Source: Methylobacterium aerolatum (GTDB lineage: Bacteria; Pseudomonadota; Alphaproteobacteria; Rhizobiales; Beijerinckiaceae). From it: a DNA stretch of 64,000 bases. The position numbers were made by a program, and so were the translations under genes. The stretch lies in NCBI RefSeq assembly GCF_022179085.1, contig NZ_BPQE01000009.1, forward strand, positions 62,001-126,000, in the 5' to 3' direction. Below the pieces are notes generated by a model that was not told the DNA's origin, searched no databases, and was given only the letters and a program-made list of their open reading frames with translations. Positions 1 through 11,657 of the stretch are shown here, one piece after another (the stretch's first letter is position 1; every line of letters starts with the position of its first letter).

Positions 1-79
1 CGTAGTCGGCCAGATCGGCAGAAGCCACGAACTCCTCGGCAGCCTTATCGCTGTCCAGAACCGGAAACGGCATTTTCAT
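1..79 (-). CDS. CopG-type antitoxin of a BrnT-like TA pair (partial, cut by window edge)
   Basis: Only the first 26 codons are inside the window; they read MKMPFPVLDSDKAAEEFV and onward. The P-F-P-x-x-x-S/T-D-x-x-A-E-x-F-V opening is typical of the CopG-like antitoxin family often paired with BrnT toxins (family knowledge). A good ribosome site, AGGAAGGAG, lies about 10 bases before the ATG at 79, and a second in-frame ATG lies at 73. The start overlaps the 3' end of the upstream toxin reading frame, as expected for translational coupling. The ribbon-helix-helix part would lie outside the window, so the call rests on the N-terminus and the gene order. Confidence 0.7.
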   Translation of the reverse strand, partial: MKMPFPVLDSDKAAEEFVASADLADY

Positions 80-395
80 AATGGTCGATCTCCTTCCTGT
101 GCATGTATCGGGCACTCAACGGTCGGATGAGTTGCAACCCGCTCCGGCGACGCCACGTGAACACCACGAAGACATACCGCCCCTCCAGGGTCCTTCCGAC
201 TGCACGGAAGCGAACCTCCCTGATTGGATAAGAGTCCGGACCGACCCATAGGACGCCTGCGAAAGCCGCCTCGATTTCAGGGATCGACAGGCCGTGCTTA
301 CGGCACTTGTCCCGATTACCCTCATCCCAATCGAAACCATCGGCCTCGATCCGGCCCGTCCCTCAACCAAAGATGTAGTGCTTTTGCAGATACAT
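45..395 (-). pseudogene. BrnT-family toxin, no usable start codon seen (probably broken)
   Basis: The minus-strand frame ending at 45 encodes DGFDWDEGNRDKCRKHG, then an R-x-F-R-A-V-G-R strand, R-Y-V-F-V-V-F-T-W-R, and the ending RKEIDHYEN. This is the full BrnT core, a ribonuclease toxin of the RelE-like fold (family knowledge). However, the frame is closed by a TGA at 363-365, and no ATG, GTG or TTG lies between that stop and the first core residues. An ATG at 393-395 would give ten residues (MYLQKHYIFG) before the stop. A TTG at 368-370 in the neighbouring frame would need a one-base shift to join the core. The toxin may therefore be inactivated by a nonsense change or frameshift, or use a non-standard start. 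Base composition is less GC-rich than most neighbours. Confidence 0.6.
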
Positions 396-430
396 TCGCA
401 ATGCCGGATCGAGAGGGCCGGCTCGCCAAA

Positions 431-459
431 GCAAAAGGGGCCGCCCGAAGGCAGCCCCC
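431..459 (-). terminator. Rho-independent terminator of rpsD
   Basis: Read on the minus strand, GGGGCTGCC-TTCG-GGCGGCCCC is a stable stem with a TTCG tetraloop, followed by TTTTGCTTT. It starts about 26 bases after the rpsD stop, where a terminator is expected. Confidence 0.85.
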
Positions 460-484
460 TGTATCCGTCAGGCTGGGAAGGACC

Positions 485-1102
485 TCAGCGCGAGTAGAAC
501 TCGATCACGAGGTTCGGCTCCATCTGCACCGGGTACGGAACCTCGGAGAGGCCCGGCACGCGGGTGACGCGGGCGGTCATCTTGGCGTGATCGACCTCGA
601 TGTAGTCCGGCACGTCGCGCTCGGCGAGCTGGCTCGCCACGATGACGATCTCGAGCTGGCGGGAGGATTCCTTGACCTCGATGAGGTCGCCGGCCTTCAC
701 CTGATAGCTCGGGATGTTGACGCGCACGCCGTTCACCTTGATGTGCCCGTGGTTCACGAACTGGCGGGCGGCGAAGGGGGTGGCGACGAACTTGGAGCGG
801 TACACCACGGCGTCGAGGCGGCGCTCGAGCAGGCCGATCAGGTTCTCGCCCGAGTCGCCGCGCAGGCGAATCGCCTCGGCGTAGTAGCGGCGGAACTGCT
901 TCTCGGTGATGTTGCCGTAGTAGCCCTTGAGCTTCTGCTTGGCGCGCAGCTGCGTGCCGAAGTCGCTCATCTTGCCCTTACGGCGCTGGCCGTGCTGGCC
1001 GGGGCCGTACTCGCGGCGGTTCACGGGGCTCTTCGGGCGGCCCCAGATGTTCTGGCCCATGCGGCGGTCGAGCTTGTGCTTGGCCTGAATCCGCTTCGAC
1101 AT
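485..1102 (-). CDS. rpsD: 30S ribosomal protein S4
   Basis: This is a 205-residue primary 16S rRNA-binding protein of the small subunit. It opens [20 protein letters not shown] and contains the [11 protein letters not shown] segment and a C-terminal S4 RNA-binding domain (around residues 95-160, with [17 protein letters not shown]). The length matches bacterial S4. The reading frame is open upstream to 1285, but that part covers a near-consensus promoter and a leader hairpin, so the ATG at 1102, preceded by AGGACGCGAAGTC, is the real start. The gene is monocistronic, with its own promoter and terminator, rather than part of an alpha operon. Confidence 0.98.
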   Translation of the reverse strand: MSKRIQAKHKLDRRMGQNIWGRPKSPVNRREYGPGQHGQRRKGKMSDFGTQLRAKQKLKGYYGNITEKQFRRYYAEAIRLRGDSGENLIGLLERRLDAVVYRSKFVATPFAARQFVNHGHIKVNGVRVNIPSYQVKAGDLIEVKESSRQLEIVIVASQLAERDVPDYIEVDHAKMTARVTRVPGLSEVPYPVQMEPNLVIEFYSR

Positions 1103-1211
1103 GACTTCGCGTCCTCTCGTGACGAGATAGGAGGAACGCGCCCTCCTCTTCCCGGAGCCTCGGGGCCCGGGACGACAGGGCGGCACGAGGCCGGCCCACG
1201 GGTGCGCGTGC

Positions 1212-1244
1212 AAAAACGCCGCGGGGCCCCGTTGAGGAGCCCCG
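1212..1244 (-). promoter_or_regulatory. rpsD leader hairpin with T tract (possible attenuator)
   Basis: On the minus strand, CGGGGCTCC-TCAAC-GGGGCCCCG can pair along all nine positions (one T-G wobble) and is followed by CGGCGTTTTT. It sits only a few bases after the expected transcription start and about 110 bases before the rpsD ATG. The layout resembles an intrinsic terminator inside a leader, but it could also be a structural site read by the S4 protein. The structure is visible; any regulatory role is inferred. Confidence 0.45.
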
Positions 1245-1256
1245 TCGACGGCCGGT

Positions 1257-1285
1257 TCCATACGGGAGACAGGGCATCGGGTCAA
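1257..1285 (-). promoter_or_regulatory. rpsD promoter
   Basis: On the minus strand, TTGACC (1285-1280), a 17-base spacer and TATGGA (1262-1257) form a near-consensus sigma-70-type promoter that ends just before the leader hairpin of rpsD. Confidence 0.7.
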
Positions 1286-1288
1286 CTG

Positions 1289-1981
1289 TCAGCCCATCTC
1301 CTCCCAGGACACCCGCCCGACGCCGGGCGCCGCGCGCAGGCCCTCGACGAGCCGGAGGGACCACGCCGTCTCCTCGCCGCGAAAGGCGCCGACGCAGCGC
1401 AGCCGCGCTGTCCCGGCGGCTTCCTCTAGGCAGCGGGAGCGGATGCCGAGCCCCATCGCCTCGAGGCGGCCGAGGAGGGCGGCATGGGAGATCTCGCGGG
1501 GATCGAACTCCACCGTCACCGTGCCGTAGCTGCGCTGCTTGAGCGCGGTCTCGACCCAGCCGAGCCCCTGGAGGGTGACGAGGGTCAGGCCCGTCGCGCA
1601 GAGGCCGAGTCGCCACGCCCCGGCCCCGAAGCACAGGCCGATCACCGTCACCAGCCAGACCGTCGCCGCCGTGGTGACGCCCCGGACGATGCTGCCCTGC
1701 TTCAGGATCGTGCCCGCGCCGATGAAGCCGATGCCCGCGAGGACGCCCTGGGCCAGGCGCATCAGGTCGAGGCGGAACAGCGCGTTTCCGGTCGTGCCGG
1801 TCTCGGCCAGCAGCCAGACGCCGAGCTGCATCGCCGTGCAGGCGGCCACGCAGAGCAGGACATGGGTGCGCAGGCCCGCCGGGTGGCCGACCTCCTCCCG
1901 GTTCCAGCCGAGGAGGAAGGCCGCACCGAAGCTGAGCGCGAGGCGCGTGAGGAACACCTCGATCGTGGGATCGACGAGCAT
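1289..1981 (-). CDS. MgtC/SapB-family membrane protein
   Basis: This is a 230-residue inner-membrane protein. The N-terminal part carries the MgtC hallmarks: an acidic/arginine segment NREEVGHPAGLRTHVLLCV after the first membrane helix, and GIGFIGAGTILKQG near residues 83-96. There are about five hydrophobic segments up to residue 140. The last 80 residues form a soluble, ACT-like tail. Relatives are linked to growth in low magnesium and to modulation of membrane transport or ATP synthase (family knowledge); the substrate here cannot be told. It lies 16 bases after the DUF2252 gene on the same strand, so co-transcription is likely. Confidence 0.9.
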   Translation of the reverse strand: MLVDPTIEVFLTRLALSFGAAFLLGWNREEVGHPAGLRTHVLLCVAACTAMQLGVWLLAETGTTGNALFRLDLMRLAQGVLAGIGFIGAGTILKQGSIVRGVTTAATVWLVTVIGLCFGAGAWRLGLCATGLTLVTLQGLGWVETALKQRSYGTVTVEFDPREISHAALLGRLEAMGLGIRSRCLEEAAGTARLRCVGAFRGEETAWSLRLVEGLRAAPGVGRVSWEEMG

Positions 1982-1997
1982 CGTGGCGGGATCGACC

Positions 1998-3212
1998 TCA
2001 GAGGTAGGCGGCGAGGCTCTTGTCGCGGGCCACGTCCCGGCAATGGGCGAGGTAGCCGCTCTGGTGCAGGCCCATCAGGTCGGTGACGGAGGACCAGAGC
2101 CAGTGCGGGGCCCGCTCGTGCCAGCCGTCGGCCTCGACGCAGGCCCGCCAGCGGCGCAGATCCTCCGGGGACAATTGCCGCCCGTGCGCCCGGCCGACCA
2201 CCGCCGCGAGGCTGCGGGCCACCCGCACCCCCTCGTCCTTCGAGAACTGCTCGGCGACGATCTTCAGGTCCTGCGGCAGCAGTTCCCGCACGATCACCGG
2301 AGTCTCCCCGATCCGGCCGGCGATCATCCGCTCGCCCAGCGCCGGGGACAGGGCGCGGGCACCCTCCACCACGCGTTGCGCGAGGTCGTCGGGAAGGAGC
2401 GCGCCCTCGGCCGCCGGGGCGAGGTAGGGCACCGCCTCCTTCACGTCGATCAGCGCCACCTTGGACCGGTCCTTCGCCCCCGCGACGCGCACGAGTCCGG
2501 CGAGGCGCATCTTGCCCAGGGACGAGCAGCCCTTGATCCAGTAGGCGGCGTCGATGAGGCTCAGCTCCCCGCCGCCGTCGGGCCCCAGGCCGAGGACCCG
2601 GTCGCGGAAGCCGGGCGTGCCCAGGAGCGCCTCGAAGGCCGCCCTCTCGTCCGCCGACAGGTCGAGGAAGCGCTTGCCCCGGGGCAGGCGGGCAGACTTG
2701 CCGCGCAGGCGCTCCTCCGACAGATGGCGCCAGCGGCGGCCCAGCGCCTGGCGGCGGGTGGTCTCGACGATGGCCGATTCCCCGTCGTCTTCGCTCTCCC
2801 GGTCCGGCGTGGCGAGGCCCGCGACGTAGCCCAGGGCGATCGCCTCGATCATCCGCGCCACGGCGATGCCGGAGAGGGGCGCCGTGAGGCCCGCCGTCAC
2901 CAGCGAGAGGGTAAGCCGCACGAGGTCGTAGGCGGGGTTGGCGATCACCGTCTGGTCGAGGTCGCGGATCTGCATCCGCACCCGCCCCTCGGAATCGGCC
3001 AAGGCCCCGATGTTGCCGAGGTGGCAATCGCCGCAGATCCAGATCGGCGGTCCCTCGGGCAGGGTGCCCGGGGGGAAGTCCGCCAGCCACTCGTAGAACC
3101 GGGCGGTGGAGCCGCGCACGTAGGACAGGGGCGAGGCGGCGATCTTGCATAGCCGCCGCGACCGCAGGAGTTCCGCCTCGCGGCCGATTTCCGGCCGGAC
3201 ATGGACGTTCAT
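1998..3212 (-). CDS. DUF2252 family protein
   Basis: This 404-residue cytoplasmic protein carries ICGDCHLGNIG near residues 57-68, followed by IRDLDQT around residue 82. This pair is typical of DUF2252 and resembles the nucleotide-binding and catalytic elements of aminoglycoside-phosphotransferase-like kinases (GDxHxxN and a later D). No substrate is established for the family. The ATG at 3212 is the first in-frame start, and the region upstream holds a degraded repeat. It probably forms a two-gene unit with the MgtC-family gene downstream. Confidence 0.85.
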   Translation of the reverse strand: MNVHVRPEIGREAELLRSRRLCKIAASPLSYVRGSTARFYEWLADFPPGTLPEGPPIWICGDCHLGNIGALADSEGRVRMQIRDLDQTVIANPAYDLVRLTLSLVTAGLTAPLSGIAVARMIEAIALGYVAGLATPDRESEDDGESAIVETTRRQALGRRWRHLSEERLRGKSARLPRGKRFLDLSADERAAFEALLGTPGFRDRVLGLGPDGGGELSLIDAAYWIKGCSSLGKMRLAGLVRVAGAKDRSKVALIDVKEAVPYLAPAAEGALLPDDLAQRVVEGARALSPALGERMIAGRIGETPVIVRELLPQDLKIVAEQFSKDEGVRVARSLAAVVGRAHGRQLSPEDLRRWRACVEADGWHERAPHWLWSSVTDLMGLHQSGYLAHCRDVARDKSLAAYL

Positions 3213-3386
3213 CGCGCGCCTGAGCCCCCGTACCCGACGCCCGCCTCAGGGAGCCGGTGTCGTCGATCCGTCATCTAGGACTCAACCTGGGCGGCGATAT
3301 TAAATTTTCCGTCAGAGGCGGGATTAAAAGGACGCAGGGGCGATACGGGCGCCATTCGGGACCCATCGCTGCCTTGCGAACTCAAT

Positions 3387-3487
3387 CGTCCTTGCGAGCC
3401 AAAGTGAAGCGATTGGGGGCTGCGTCGCCTTTGGAAACGGCCCGCTCACCCTGGATTGCTTCGCTGCCGCTCACAAAGACGGAGCGG
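3387..3487. repeat. Family A dispersed inverted repeat, degraded copy
   Basis: The left arm around 3387-3417 (CGTCCTTGCGAGCC, then GAAGCGATTGG) and the right arm around 3449-3484 (CCTGGATTGCTTCGCTGC, then AAAGACGGAGCGG) match family A with several mismatches. The gap from 3213 to 3507 otherwise holds no gene. Confidence 0.7.
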
Positions 3488-3507
3488 GCGGCGGGTCCGA
3501 AATCCGC

Positions 3508-5491
<1,984 letters not shown>

Positions 5492-7657
5492 TCACTCCGC
5501 CGCCTCGCGCGTCTCGTAACCAAGCCGCCCGTTCAGCTCGCGGATCAGGTGCACCGCCGCCTCGGCGATGACCGTGCCCGGCGGGAAGATCGCCGAGGCG
5601 CCCGCCGCGCGCAGGGCGTCGTAGTCGCCCGGCGGGATGACGCCGCCCACCGCGATCATCACGTCGTCCCGGCCCTGCTCGGCGAGCGCCGCCTTCAGTT
5701 CGGGCACCAGCGTCAGGTGGCCCGCCGCGAGGGAGGAGACGCCGACGATGTGCACGTCGTTCTCCACCGCCTGCCGGGCGGCCTCGGCCGGGGTGGCGAA
5801 GAGCGGCCCGATATCCACGTCGAAGCCGAGGTCGGCGAAGGCCGAGGCGATGACCTTCTGGCCACGGTCGTGCCCGTCCTGACCCATCTTGGCGACGAGG
5901 ATGCGCGGGCGGCGCCCGTCCGCCTCCTCGAAGGCCTCGACCAGGGTGCGGACTTCCTCGACCACCGGCGACATCGTTCCCACCTCGCGCTTGTACACCC
6001 CGGAGATCGAGCGGATCTCGGCCCGGTGGCGGCCCCAGGCCTTCTCCAGGGCCTCGGAGATCTCGCCCACCGTCGCCTTCGCCCGGGCCGCATCGACGGC
6101 GAGTTCGAGCAGGTTCTCGCTGCCCTCGGCCGCCTTGGTGAGGGCCTCGAGCCGAGCCGTCACGTCGGCCTCGTCGCGCTCGGAGCGCAGGCGCTTGAGC
6201 TTGTCGATCTGGAGGCGGCGGACGTTGCCGTTGTCGACCCGCAGCAGGTCGATGGCCATCTCGTCGTCGGCCCGGAACTTGTTCACGCCCACGATGGTCT
6301 GGCGGCCGGAATCGATCCGCGCCTGGGCGCGGGCGGCGGCCTCCTCGATGCGCAGCTTGGGGATGCCCGCCTCGATGGCCTTGGCCATGCCGCCGAGGCC
6401 GTCGACCTCGCGGATGTGCTCCCAGGCCCGGGCCACCATGTCGGCGGTGAGCTTCTCCACGTAGTAGGAGCCGCCCCACGGATCGACGATCCGGGTGGTG
6501 CCGCTCTCCTGCTGGAGGAAGAGCTGCGTGTTGCGGGCGATGCGGGCCGAGAAGTCGGTGGGCAGGGCCAGCGCCTCGTCCAGCGCGTTGGTGTGGAGCG
6601 ACTGGGTGCCCCCTTGGGTCGCCGCCATCGCCTCGATGTTGGTGCGGGTGACGTTGGTGAACACGTCCTGCGCGGTGAGCGACCAGCCGCTGGTCTGCGA
6701 ATGGGTGCGCAGGGCCAGCGACTTGTCCGACTTCGGATCGAACTCCTTCACGAGCTTCGCCCAGATCAGGCGGGCCGCCCGCATCTTGGCGACCTCCATG
6801 AAGAAGTTGGTCGAGATCGCCCAGAAGAACGACAGGCGCGGGGCGAACTGGTCGATGGTCAAGCCGGCCGCGAGGCCCGCCTTGATGTACTCGACGCCGT
6901 CGGCCAGCGTGTAGGCGAGTTCGAGGTCGTTCGTCGCCCCGGCCTCCTGCATGTGGTAGCCGGAAATCGAGATCGAGTTGAACTTCGGCATGTTCTTCGA
7001 CGTATAGGCGAAGATGTCCGAGATGATCCGCATCGACCCCTTCGGCGGGTAGATGTAGGTGTTGCGGACCATGAACTCCTTCAAAATGTCGTTCTGGATC
7101 GTGCCCGCGAGCTTGTGGGGCGGCACGCCCTGCTCCTCGGCGGCGACGATGTAGAGGGCGAGGATCGGCAGCACCGCGCCGTTCATGGTCATCGACACGG
7201 TCATCTCGTCCAGCGGGATGCCGGAGAAGAGCGTGCGCATGTCGTAGATCGAATCGATCGCCACGCCCGCCATACCGACATCGCCGGAGACGCGGGGATG
7301 GTCCGAATCGTAGCCCCGGTGGGTGGCGAGGTCGAAGGCCACCGAGAGGCCCTTCTGTCCCGCCGCGAGGTTGCGCCGGTAGAAGGCGTTCGAATCCTCG
7401 GCCGTGGAGAAGCCGGCATATTGCCGGATCGTCCAGGGTTGGGTGACGTACATCGTCGGGTAGGGGCCGCGCAGGAAGGGCGGCAGGCCGGGCCACGTGT
7501 CGAGGAACTCGATGCCCTCGCGGTCCTCGGGGCCGTAATGCCCCTTCACCGGGATCCCCTCCGGCGTCATCCAGGGCTCGACCGCGGGGGGGGTCGGGAT
7601 CGCCAGCGGGTCGCCCGAGAGCGGCAGAGCGGCGAAATCCGGGATGCGGGAGGTCAT
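5492..7657 (-). CDS. mcmA: Methylmalonyl-CoA mutase, large (alpha) subunit
   Basis: This adenosylcobalamin enzyme converts (R)-methylmalonyl-CoA to succinyl-CoA. In methylotrophs it closes the ethylmalonyl-CoA route of glyoxylate regeneration and also serves propionate use. The 721-residue protein has the TIM-barrel substrate domain ([36 protein letters not shown]) and a C-terminal B12 domain with the D-x-H-x-x-G motif ([13 protein letters not shown]). The ATG at 7657 gives the usual [15 protein letters not shown] opening; an in-frame ATG at 7684 is possible, but no strong ribosome site separates them. The small subunit gene is not nearby. The gene follows SURF1 by 55 bases on the same strand. 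Confidence 0.96.
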   Translation of the reverse strand: MTSRIPDFAALPLSGDPLAIPTPPAVEPWMTPEGIPVKGHYGPEDREGIEFLDTWPGLPPFLRGPYPTMYVTQPWTIRQYAGFSTAEDSNAFYRRNLAAGQKGLSVAFDLATHRGYDSDHPRVSGDVGMAGVAIDSIYDMRTLFSGIPLDEMTVSMTMNGAVLPILALYIVAAEEQGVPPHKLAGTIQNDILKEFMVRNTYIYPPKGSMRIISDIFAYTSKNMPKFNSISISGYHMQEAGATNDLELAYTLADGVEYIKAGLAAGLTIDQFAPRLSFFWAISTNFFMEVAKMRAARLIWAKLVKEFDPKSDKSLALRTHSQTSGWSLTAQDVFTNVTRTNIEAMAATQGGTQSLHTNALDEALALPTDFSARIARNTQLFLQQESGTTRIVDPWGGSYYVEKLTADMVARAWEHIREVDGLGGMAKAIEAGIPKLRIEEAAARAQARIDSGRQTIVGVNKFRADDEMAIDLLRVDNGNVRRLQIDKLKRLRSERDEADVTARLEALTKAAEGSENLLELAVDAARAKATVGEISEALEKAWGRHRAEIRSISGVYKREVGTMSPVVEEVRTLVEAFEEADGRRPRILVAKMGQDGHDRGQKVIASAFADLGFDVDIGPLFATPAEAARQAVENDVHIVGVSSLAAGHLTLVPELKAALAEQGRDDVMIAVGGVIPPGDYDALRAAGASAIFPPGTVIAEAAVHLIRELNGRLGYETREAAE

Positions 7658-7712
7658 GGCGTGACTCGTGTCGGTTCTTGTCATGCCATTATAGCCGCGC
7701 CTCGGGCGCGGG

Positions 7713-8501
7713 CTACTCCCCCAAAGATTGTCCTCTCGTCGGCCCCCCCGTCGAGGGTCCGGCCGGGCGCCCGGCCAGTCGGAACAGGCCGAAGGCGGCC
7801 AGCATCAGCGCCAGACCGTACCATGTGACGGCGTAGACGAGGTGGTTGTTGGGGAAGGACACCACCGTCAGCCCGCCCACCGGCCAGCCGCCGGGATTGG
7901 GCGCCGCATCCGCATCGACGAAGTAGGGGGCGACCTCCGCGAGCCCCCGGGCGGCGGCGATGGCCGTCACGTCCCGGGAGTACCAGCGGTTCTGCGCGGG
8001 AGCGTTGGAGCGGAGGAAGGCGCCATGGGGCTCGGTGAGGCGCAGGAGCCCCGTGACCGTCACCGGGCCCTCGACCTGCCCCGCCTCGCGGGCGGCCGGC
8101 TCCCTGCGGTCCCCCGGCACGAAGCCGCGGTTCACGAGGACGAGGGTGCCGTCGTCCCGGCGAAGCGGCGTGATCACCCAGAAGCCGGCGCCGTAATCGG
8201 TCACCGCCTGAACCAGCGTCTCCCGGTCGTGGAGGAACCGACCCGACAGCGTCACGTGGCGGTAGGCGTCGCCGGGGCCGATCCCGGCCCAGACGGGCGG
8301 GGAGGGTGCCGGGACGGGGGCCGCGTGGACGCGCGCCTCCGTCGTGGCGATGAGATCGAGCTTCCAGGCGCGGCGCTGGACCTGCCACGTGCCCAGCCCG
8401 ACGAGGACGAGGCAGACGAGGGCGGCGCCGAGGCCGAACACGATCCGTCGGAGCGGGGAGGGGGCATCCCCCTCCGCCGGGCGCGGGACCGGGGCGGTCA
8501 C
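7713..8501 (-). CDS. SURF1-family oxidase assembly protein
   Basis: This is a 262-residue membrane protein that helps assemble heme-copper oxidases (family role: heme a or o handling for subunit I). It has a transmembrane helix near residues 22-42 followed by [16 protein letters not shown], a periplasmic domain with VLVNRGFVP, and a second helix near the C-terminus after [15 protein letters not shown], the standard SURF1 pattern. The GTG at 8501 overlaps the cyoD stop as GTGA, which indicates translational coupling; the longer upstream frame only reads through cyoD. It belongs to the cyo operon. Confidence 0.9.
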   Translation of the reverse strand: MTAPVPRPAEGDAPSPLRRIVFGLGAALVCLVLVGLGTWQVQRRAWKLDLIATTEARVHAAPVPAPSPPVWAGIGPGDAYRHVTLSGRFLHDRETLVQAVTDYGAGFWVITPLRRDDGTLVLVNRGFVPGDRREPAAREAGQVEGPVTVTGLLRLTEPHGAFLRSNAPAQNRWYSRDVTAIAAARGLAEVAPYFVDADAAPNPGGWPVGGLTVVSFPNNHLVYAVTWYGLALMLAAFGLFRLAGRPAGPSTGGPTRGQSLGE

Positions 8502-8917
8502 CGCATCTTGTTCATCATCTCGTGGCCGGACATCGGCATCATGTTCCGGTTCATGTGGTACATCACCCACACCGAGCCCGAGAGCATGATGACCACGAGC
8601 GTGATCGTGAAGATCAGCGCCATGAAGGTCCAGCCGCCCTCCGACTTCGTGCTCATGTGCAGGAAGTAGACGACGTGCACCACCATCTGCACGCCGCCGA
8701 GCGCCAGGATGACCAGCGTGGTGACGAGGCTGTTGTCGAGCACGTTGCCCATCACCAGCCAGAAGGGGATCACGGTCAGGATGACCGAGAGGACGAAGCC
8801 CGTCACGTAGGACTTGACGGAGCCGTGCCCCCCTTCGGTGTGGACGTGCCCGTGGTCGTGCGATCCGTGCCCGTGGGCCGCGTGGCCCGGGGCGAGGTGG
8901 CCGGTCTCGGCGCTCAT
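8498..8917 (-). CDS. cyoD: Cytochrome bo-type ubiquinol oxidase subunit IV
   Basis: This 139-residue small subunit has three membrane helices. A histidine-rich, low-complexity N-terminus (GHAAHGHGSHDHGHVH) precedes GSVKSYVTGFVLSVILTVIP, and a later VYFLHMSTKSEGGW loop is typical of CyoD. It stabilises the oxidase complex and is not catalytic. The start overlaps the cyoC stop (ATGA) and its stop overlaps the SURF1 start (GTGA), so all three are translationally linked. Confidence 0.93.
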   Translation of the reverse strand: MSAETGHLAPGHAAHGHGSHDHGHVHTEGGHGSVKSYVTGFVLSVILTVIPFWLVMGNVLDNSLVTTLVILALGGVQMVVHVVYFLHMSTKSEGGWTFMALIFTITLVVIMLSGSVWVMYHMNRNMMPMSGHEMMNKMR

Positions 8918-9546
8918 TCGAGCACTCCCATCAGGTAGACGACGGTGAACACCCCGATCCAGATCAGGTCGAGGAAGTGCCAGAACATCGACAGGCACAT
9001 CAGGCGGCGCTTGTTGGCCGCGACGAGCCCGTACTTCTGCACCTGCACCATCAGCGTCACGAGCCAGAGGATGCCGAAGGAGACGTGCAGCCCGTGGGTC
9101 GAGACGAGGGTGTAGAAGGAGGACAGGAACGCGCTGCGCCAGGGCGGCGCACCCTCGTGGAACAGGTGGACGAACTCCCGGATCTCCAGCGCCACGAAGG
9201 CGACGCCGAACAGGCCGGTCACGGCCAGCCACATCTGGGTCCTGCGCTGGTTGTCCTTGTCCATCTCCAGCATGGCGAAGCCGTAGGTGATGGAGGAGAA
9301 CAGCAGCATCGCGGTGTTCACCGCGATGCCGGTCAGGTCGAACAGGTCCTTGGGCGCCGGACCCGCCGCGTAGTTGCGCCCGAGCACGCCGTACGTCGCG
9401 AACAGCGTCGCGAAGATCAGGCAGTCGCTCATCAGGTACAGCCAGAACCCGAGCATCGTCGAGCCTTCGCTGTGGTGGCCCTCCTCGTCGGTGACGAAGA
9501 AGACCGGCGCAGCCGTCCCGGGGGGTGCGGTGTCGGTGTGCATCAT
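8914..9546 (-). CDS. cyoC: Cytochrome bo-type ubiquinol oxidase subunit III
   Basis: This 210-residue integral membrane protein has five predicted helices. It contains the subunit III landmarks GFWLYLMSDCLIFATLFATY near residues 33-52, the E-x-x-E-F-x-H-L helix (LEIREFVHLF), and STHGLHVSFGILWL followed by FWHFLDLIWI. CyoC supports proton pumping and the integrity of subunit I. It starts four bases after the cyoB stop and overlaps cyoD. Confidence 0.96.
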   Translation of the reverse strand: MMHTDTAPPGTAAPVFFVTDEEGHHSEGSTMLGFWLYLMSDCLIFATLFATYGVLGRNYAAGPAPKDLFDLTGIAVNTAMLLFSSITYGFAMLEMDKDNQRRTQMWLAVTGLFGVAFVALEIREFVHLFHEGAPPWRSAFLSSFYTLVSTHGLHVSFGILWLVTLMVQVQKYGLVAANKRRLMCLSMFWHFLDLIWIGVFTVVYLMGVLE

Positions 9547-9550
9547 CGGA

Positions 9551-11551
9551 TCACGCCAGCTCCAGTTCGCGCGTCCGCTTCGCCTCTTCCCGCGAGACGG
9601 CCTCGGCGGGGATGTAGTAGTCGCGGTCGTAGTTGAAGGTGTGGACGATGGCGGTCGCGACGAGGGCCACGAAGGACAGCGCGGCGAGCCACCAGACGTA
9701 CCAGACCAGCGCGAAGCCGCAGATGAAGCTCAGGAGGGCGAGGATCGCCCCCGAGGCCGTGTTCTTCGGCATGTGGATCGGCTGGTAGCCGGTGAGCGGA
9801 CGGCTGAAGCCGCGGGCCTTCATGTCCCACCACGCGTCGGAATCGTGCACCACCGGCGTGAAGGCGAAGTTGTAGTCCGGCGGCGGCGAGGAGGTGGACC
9901 ATTCGAGCGTCCGGCCGCCCCACGGGTCGCCCGTGTGGTCGCGCAGTTCCTCGCGACGGCGGATCGAGACGACGAACATGATGACCTGGCAGGCGATGCC
10001 GGCGGCGATCAGCAGGGCGCCGAAGGCGGCGACGATGAACCACGGCTGCAGCGACGGATCGTCGAAATGCTGCATCCGGCGGGTCACGCCCATCAGGCCG
10101 AGCACGTAGAGCGGCATGAAGGCGACGTAGAAGCCCGACACCCAGAGGTAGAGGGCCATCTTCCCCCAGAACTCGTCGAGCTTGAAGCCGAAGGCCTTGG
10201 GGAACCAGAAGGTCACGCCCGCGAACATGCCGAACAGCACGCCGCCGATGATCACGTTGTGGAAGTGCGCGATCAGGAACAGCGAGTTGTGGAGCACGAA
10301 GTCGGCCGGGGGCACGGCCAGCAGCACGCCGGTCATACCGCCGATGACGAAGGTGACGATGAACGCGACCACCCACATCATCGGCACGTCGAACCGGATG
10401 CGGCCCCGGTACATCGTGAACATCCAGTTGAAGATCTTCGCCCCCGTGGGGATCGAGATGATCATCGTCGTGATCCCGAAGAACGAGTTCACGTCGGCGC
10501 CCGAGCCCATGGTGAAGAAGTGGTGCAGCCACACGAGGTAGGCGAGGATGGTGATGACCACCAGCGCGTAGACCATCGAGGTATAGCCGAACAGCCGCTT
10601 GCCGCAGAAGGTCGAGGTAACCTCCGAGAACACGCCGAAGGCCGGCAGGATCAGGATGTAGACTTCAGGGTGACCCCAGATCCAGATGAGGTTGAAGTAC
10701 AACATCGTGTTGCCGCCGAGGTCGTTCGTGAAGAAGTGCAGCCCGAGGTAGCGGTCGAGCGACAGGAGCACGAGGACGGCGGTGAGGATCGGGAAGGCGG
10801 CCACGATCAGGATGTTGGTGCACAGCGAGGACCAGACGAAGATCGGCAGCTTCATCATGGTCATGCCCGGCGCGCGCATCTTCACGATGGTCGCGATCAG
10901 GTTGATGCCGGACAGCGTCGTCCCGACGCCCGCGATCTGCAGGGCCCAGATGTAGTAGTCGACGCCGACGCCGGGGCTCATCGCCGCCCCGGACAGGGGC
11001 GGGTAGGCGAGCCAGGTCGCCCGGGAGAACTCGCCCACGAAGAGCGAGGTCATCACCAGCAGGCCGCCGGAGACGGTCATCCAGAAGCTGAAGTTGTTCA
11101 GGAACGGGAAGGCCACGTCGCGGGCGCCGATCTGCAGCGGCACGGCGAAGTTCATCAACCCCGTGACGAAGGGCATCGCCACGAAGAAGATCATGATCAT
11201 GCCGTGGGCGGTGAAGATCTGATCGTAGTGGTGCGGCGGCAGGTAGCCCTGCTGGTCGCCGAAGGCGATGGCCTGCTGCGAGCGCATCATGAGCGCGTCG
11301 GCGAAGCCGCGCAGCAGCATGATCATCGCGAAGATGCAGTACATGATGCCGATCTTCTTGTGGTCGATCGACGTGACCCAGTCCCGCCACAGCGGGCCCC
11401 AGAAGCGGAAATAGGTGATCGTGGCGAGCACGGCGACACCCACCACCGCCACGGCGGCGAAGGTGCCGATGAGGATCGGCTCGTGATACGGGATCTGGTC
11501 GAGGGTGAACCGACCGAAGATCAGCTGCTGGAGATTGACGTTATCGAACAT
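9551..11551 (-). CDS. cyoB: Cytochrome bo-type ubiquinol oxidase subunit I
   Basis: This 666-residue catalytic subunit reduces O2 to water using electrons from ubiquinol and pumps protons. Heme-copper signatures are visible: [16 protein letters not shown] for the low-spin heme region, [15 protein letters not shown] with the CuB histidine and cross-linked tyrosine, [11 protein letters not shown] for two CuB histidines, and [12 protein letters not shown] for the heme ligands. The N-terminal extension and about 15 helices match CyoB rather than aa3-type CoxA. It is the second gene of the cyoABCD-SURF1 unit. Confidence 0.97.
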   Translation of the reverse strand: MFDNVNLQQLIFGRFTLDQIPYHEPILIGTFAAVAVVGVAVLATITYFRFWGPLWRDWVTSIDHKKIGIMYCIFAMIMLLRGFADALMMRSQQAIAFGDQQGYLPPHHYDQIFTAHGMIMIFFVAMPFVTGLMNFAVPLQIGARDVAFPFLNNFSFWMTVSGGLLVMTSLFVGEFSRATWLAYPPLSGAAMSPGVGVDYYIWALQIAGVGTTLSGINLIATIVKMRAPGMTMMKLPIFVWSSLCTNILIVAAFPILTAVLVLLSLDRYLGLHFFTNDLGGNTMLYFNLIWIWGHPEVYILILPAFGVFSEVTSTFCGKRLFGYTSMVYALVVITILAYLVWLHHFFTMGSGADVNSFFGITTMIISIPTGAKIFNWMFTMYRGRIRFDVPMMWVVAFIVTFVIGGMTGVLLAVPPADFVLHNSLFLIAHFHNVIIGGVLFGMFAGVTFWFPKAFGFKLDEFWGKMALYLWVSGFYVAFMPLYVLGLMGVTRRMQHFDDPSLQPWFIVAAFGALLIAAGIACQVIMFVVSIRRREELRDHTGDPWGGRTLEWSTSSPPPDYNFAFTPVVHDSDAWWDMKARGFSRPLTGYQPIHMPKNTASGAILALLSFICGFALVWYVWWLAALSFVALVATAIVHTFNYDRDYYIPAEAVSREEAKRTRELELA

Positions 11552-11657
11552 TGAATCCGACCGTTCAGAAGGTTCGAAGGCGACCGTCGCGTCGGATGAT
11601 AGATATCCCTCGCGCCGGCCCGCCTCACTGGTTCACTTCGTCACTGGTTGAGTGCCG

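Noticed and set aside
1103-1285. Longer rpsD start at 1285
   Set aside because: It would begin within the -35 element and cover the promoter and leader hairpin.
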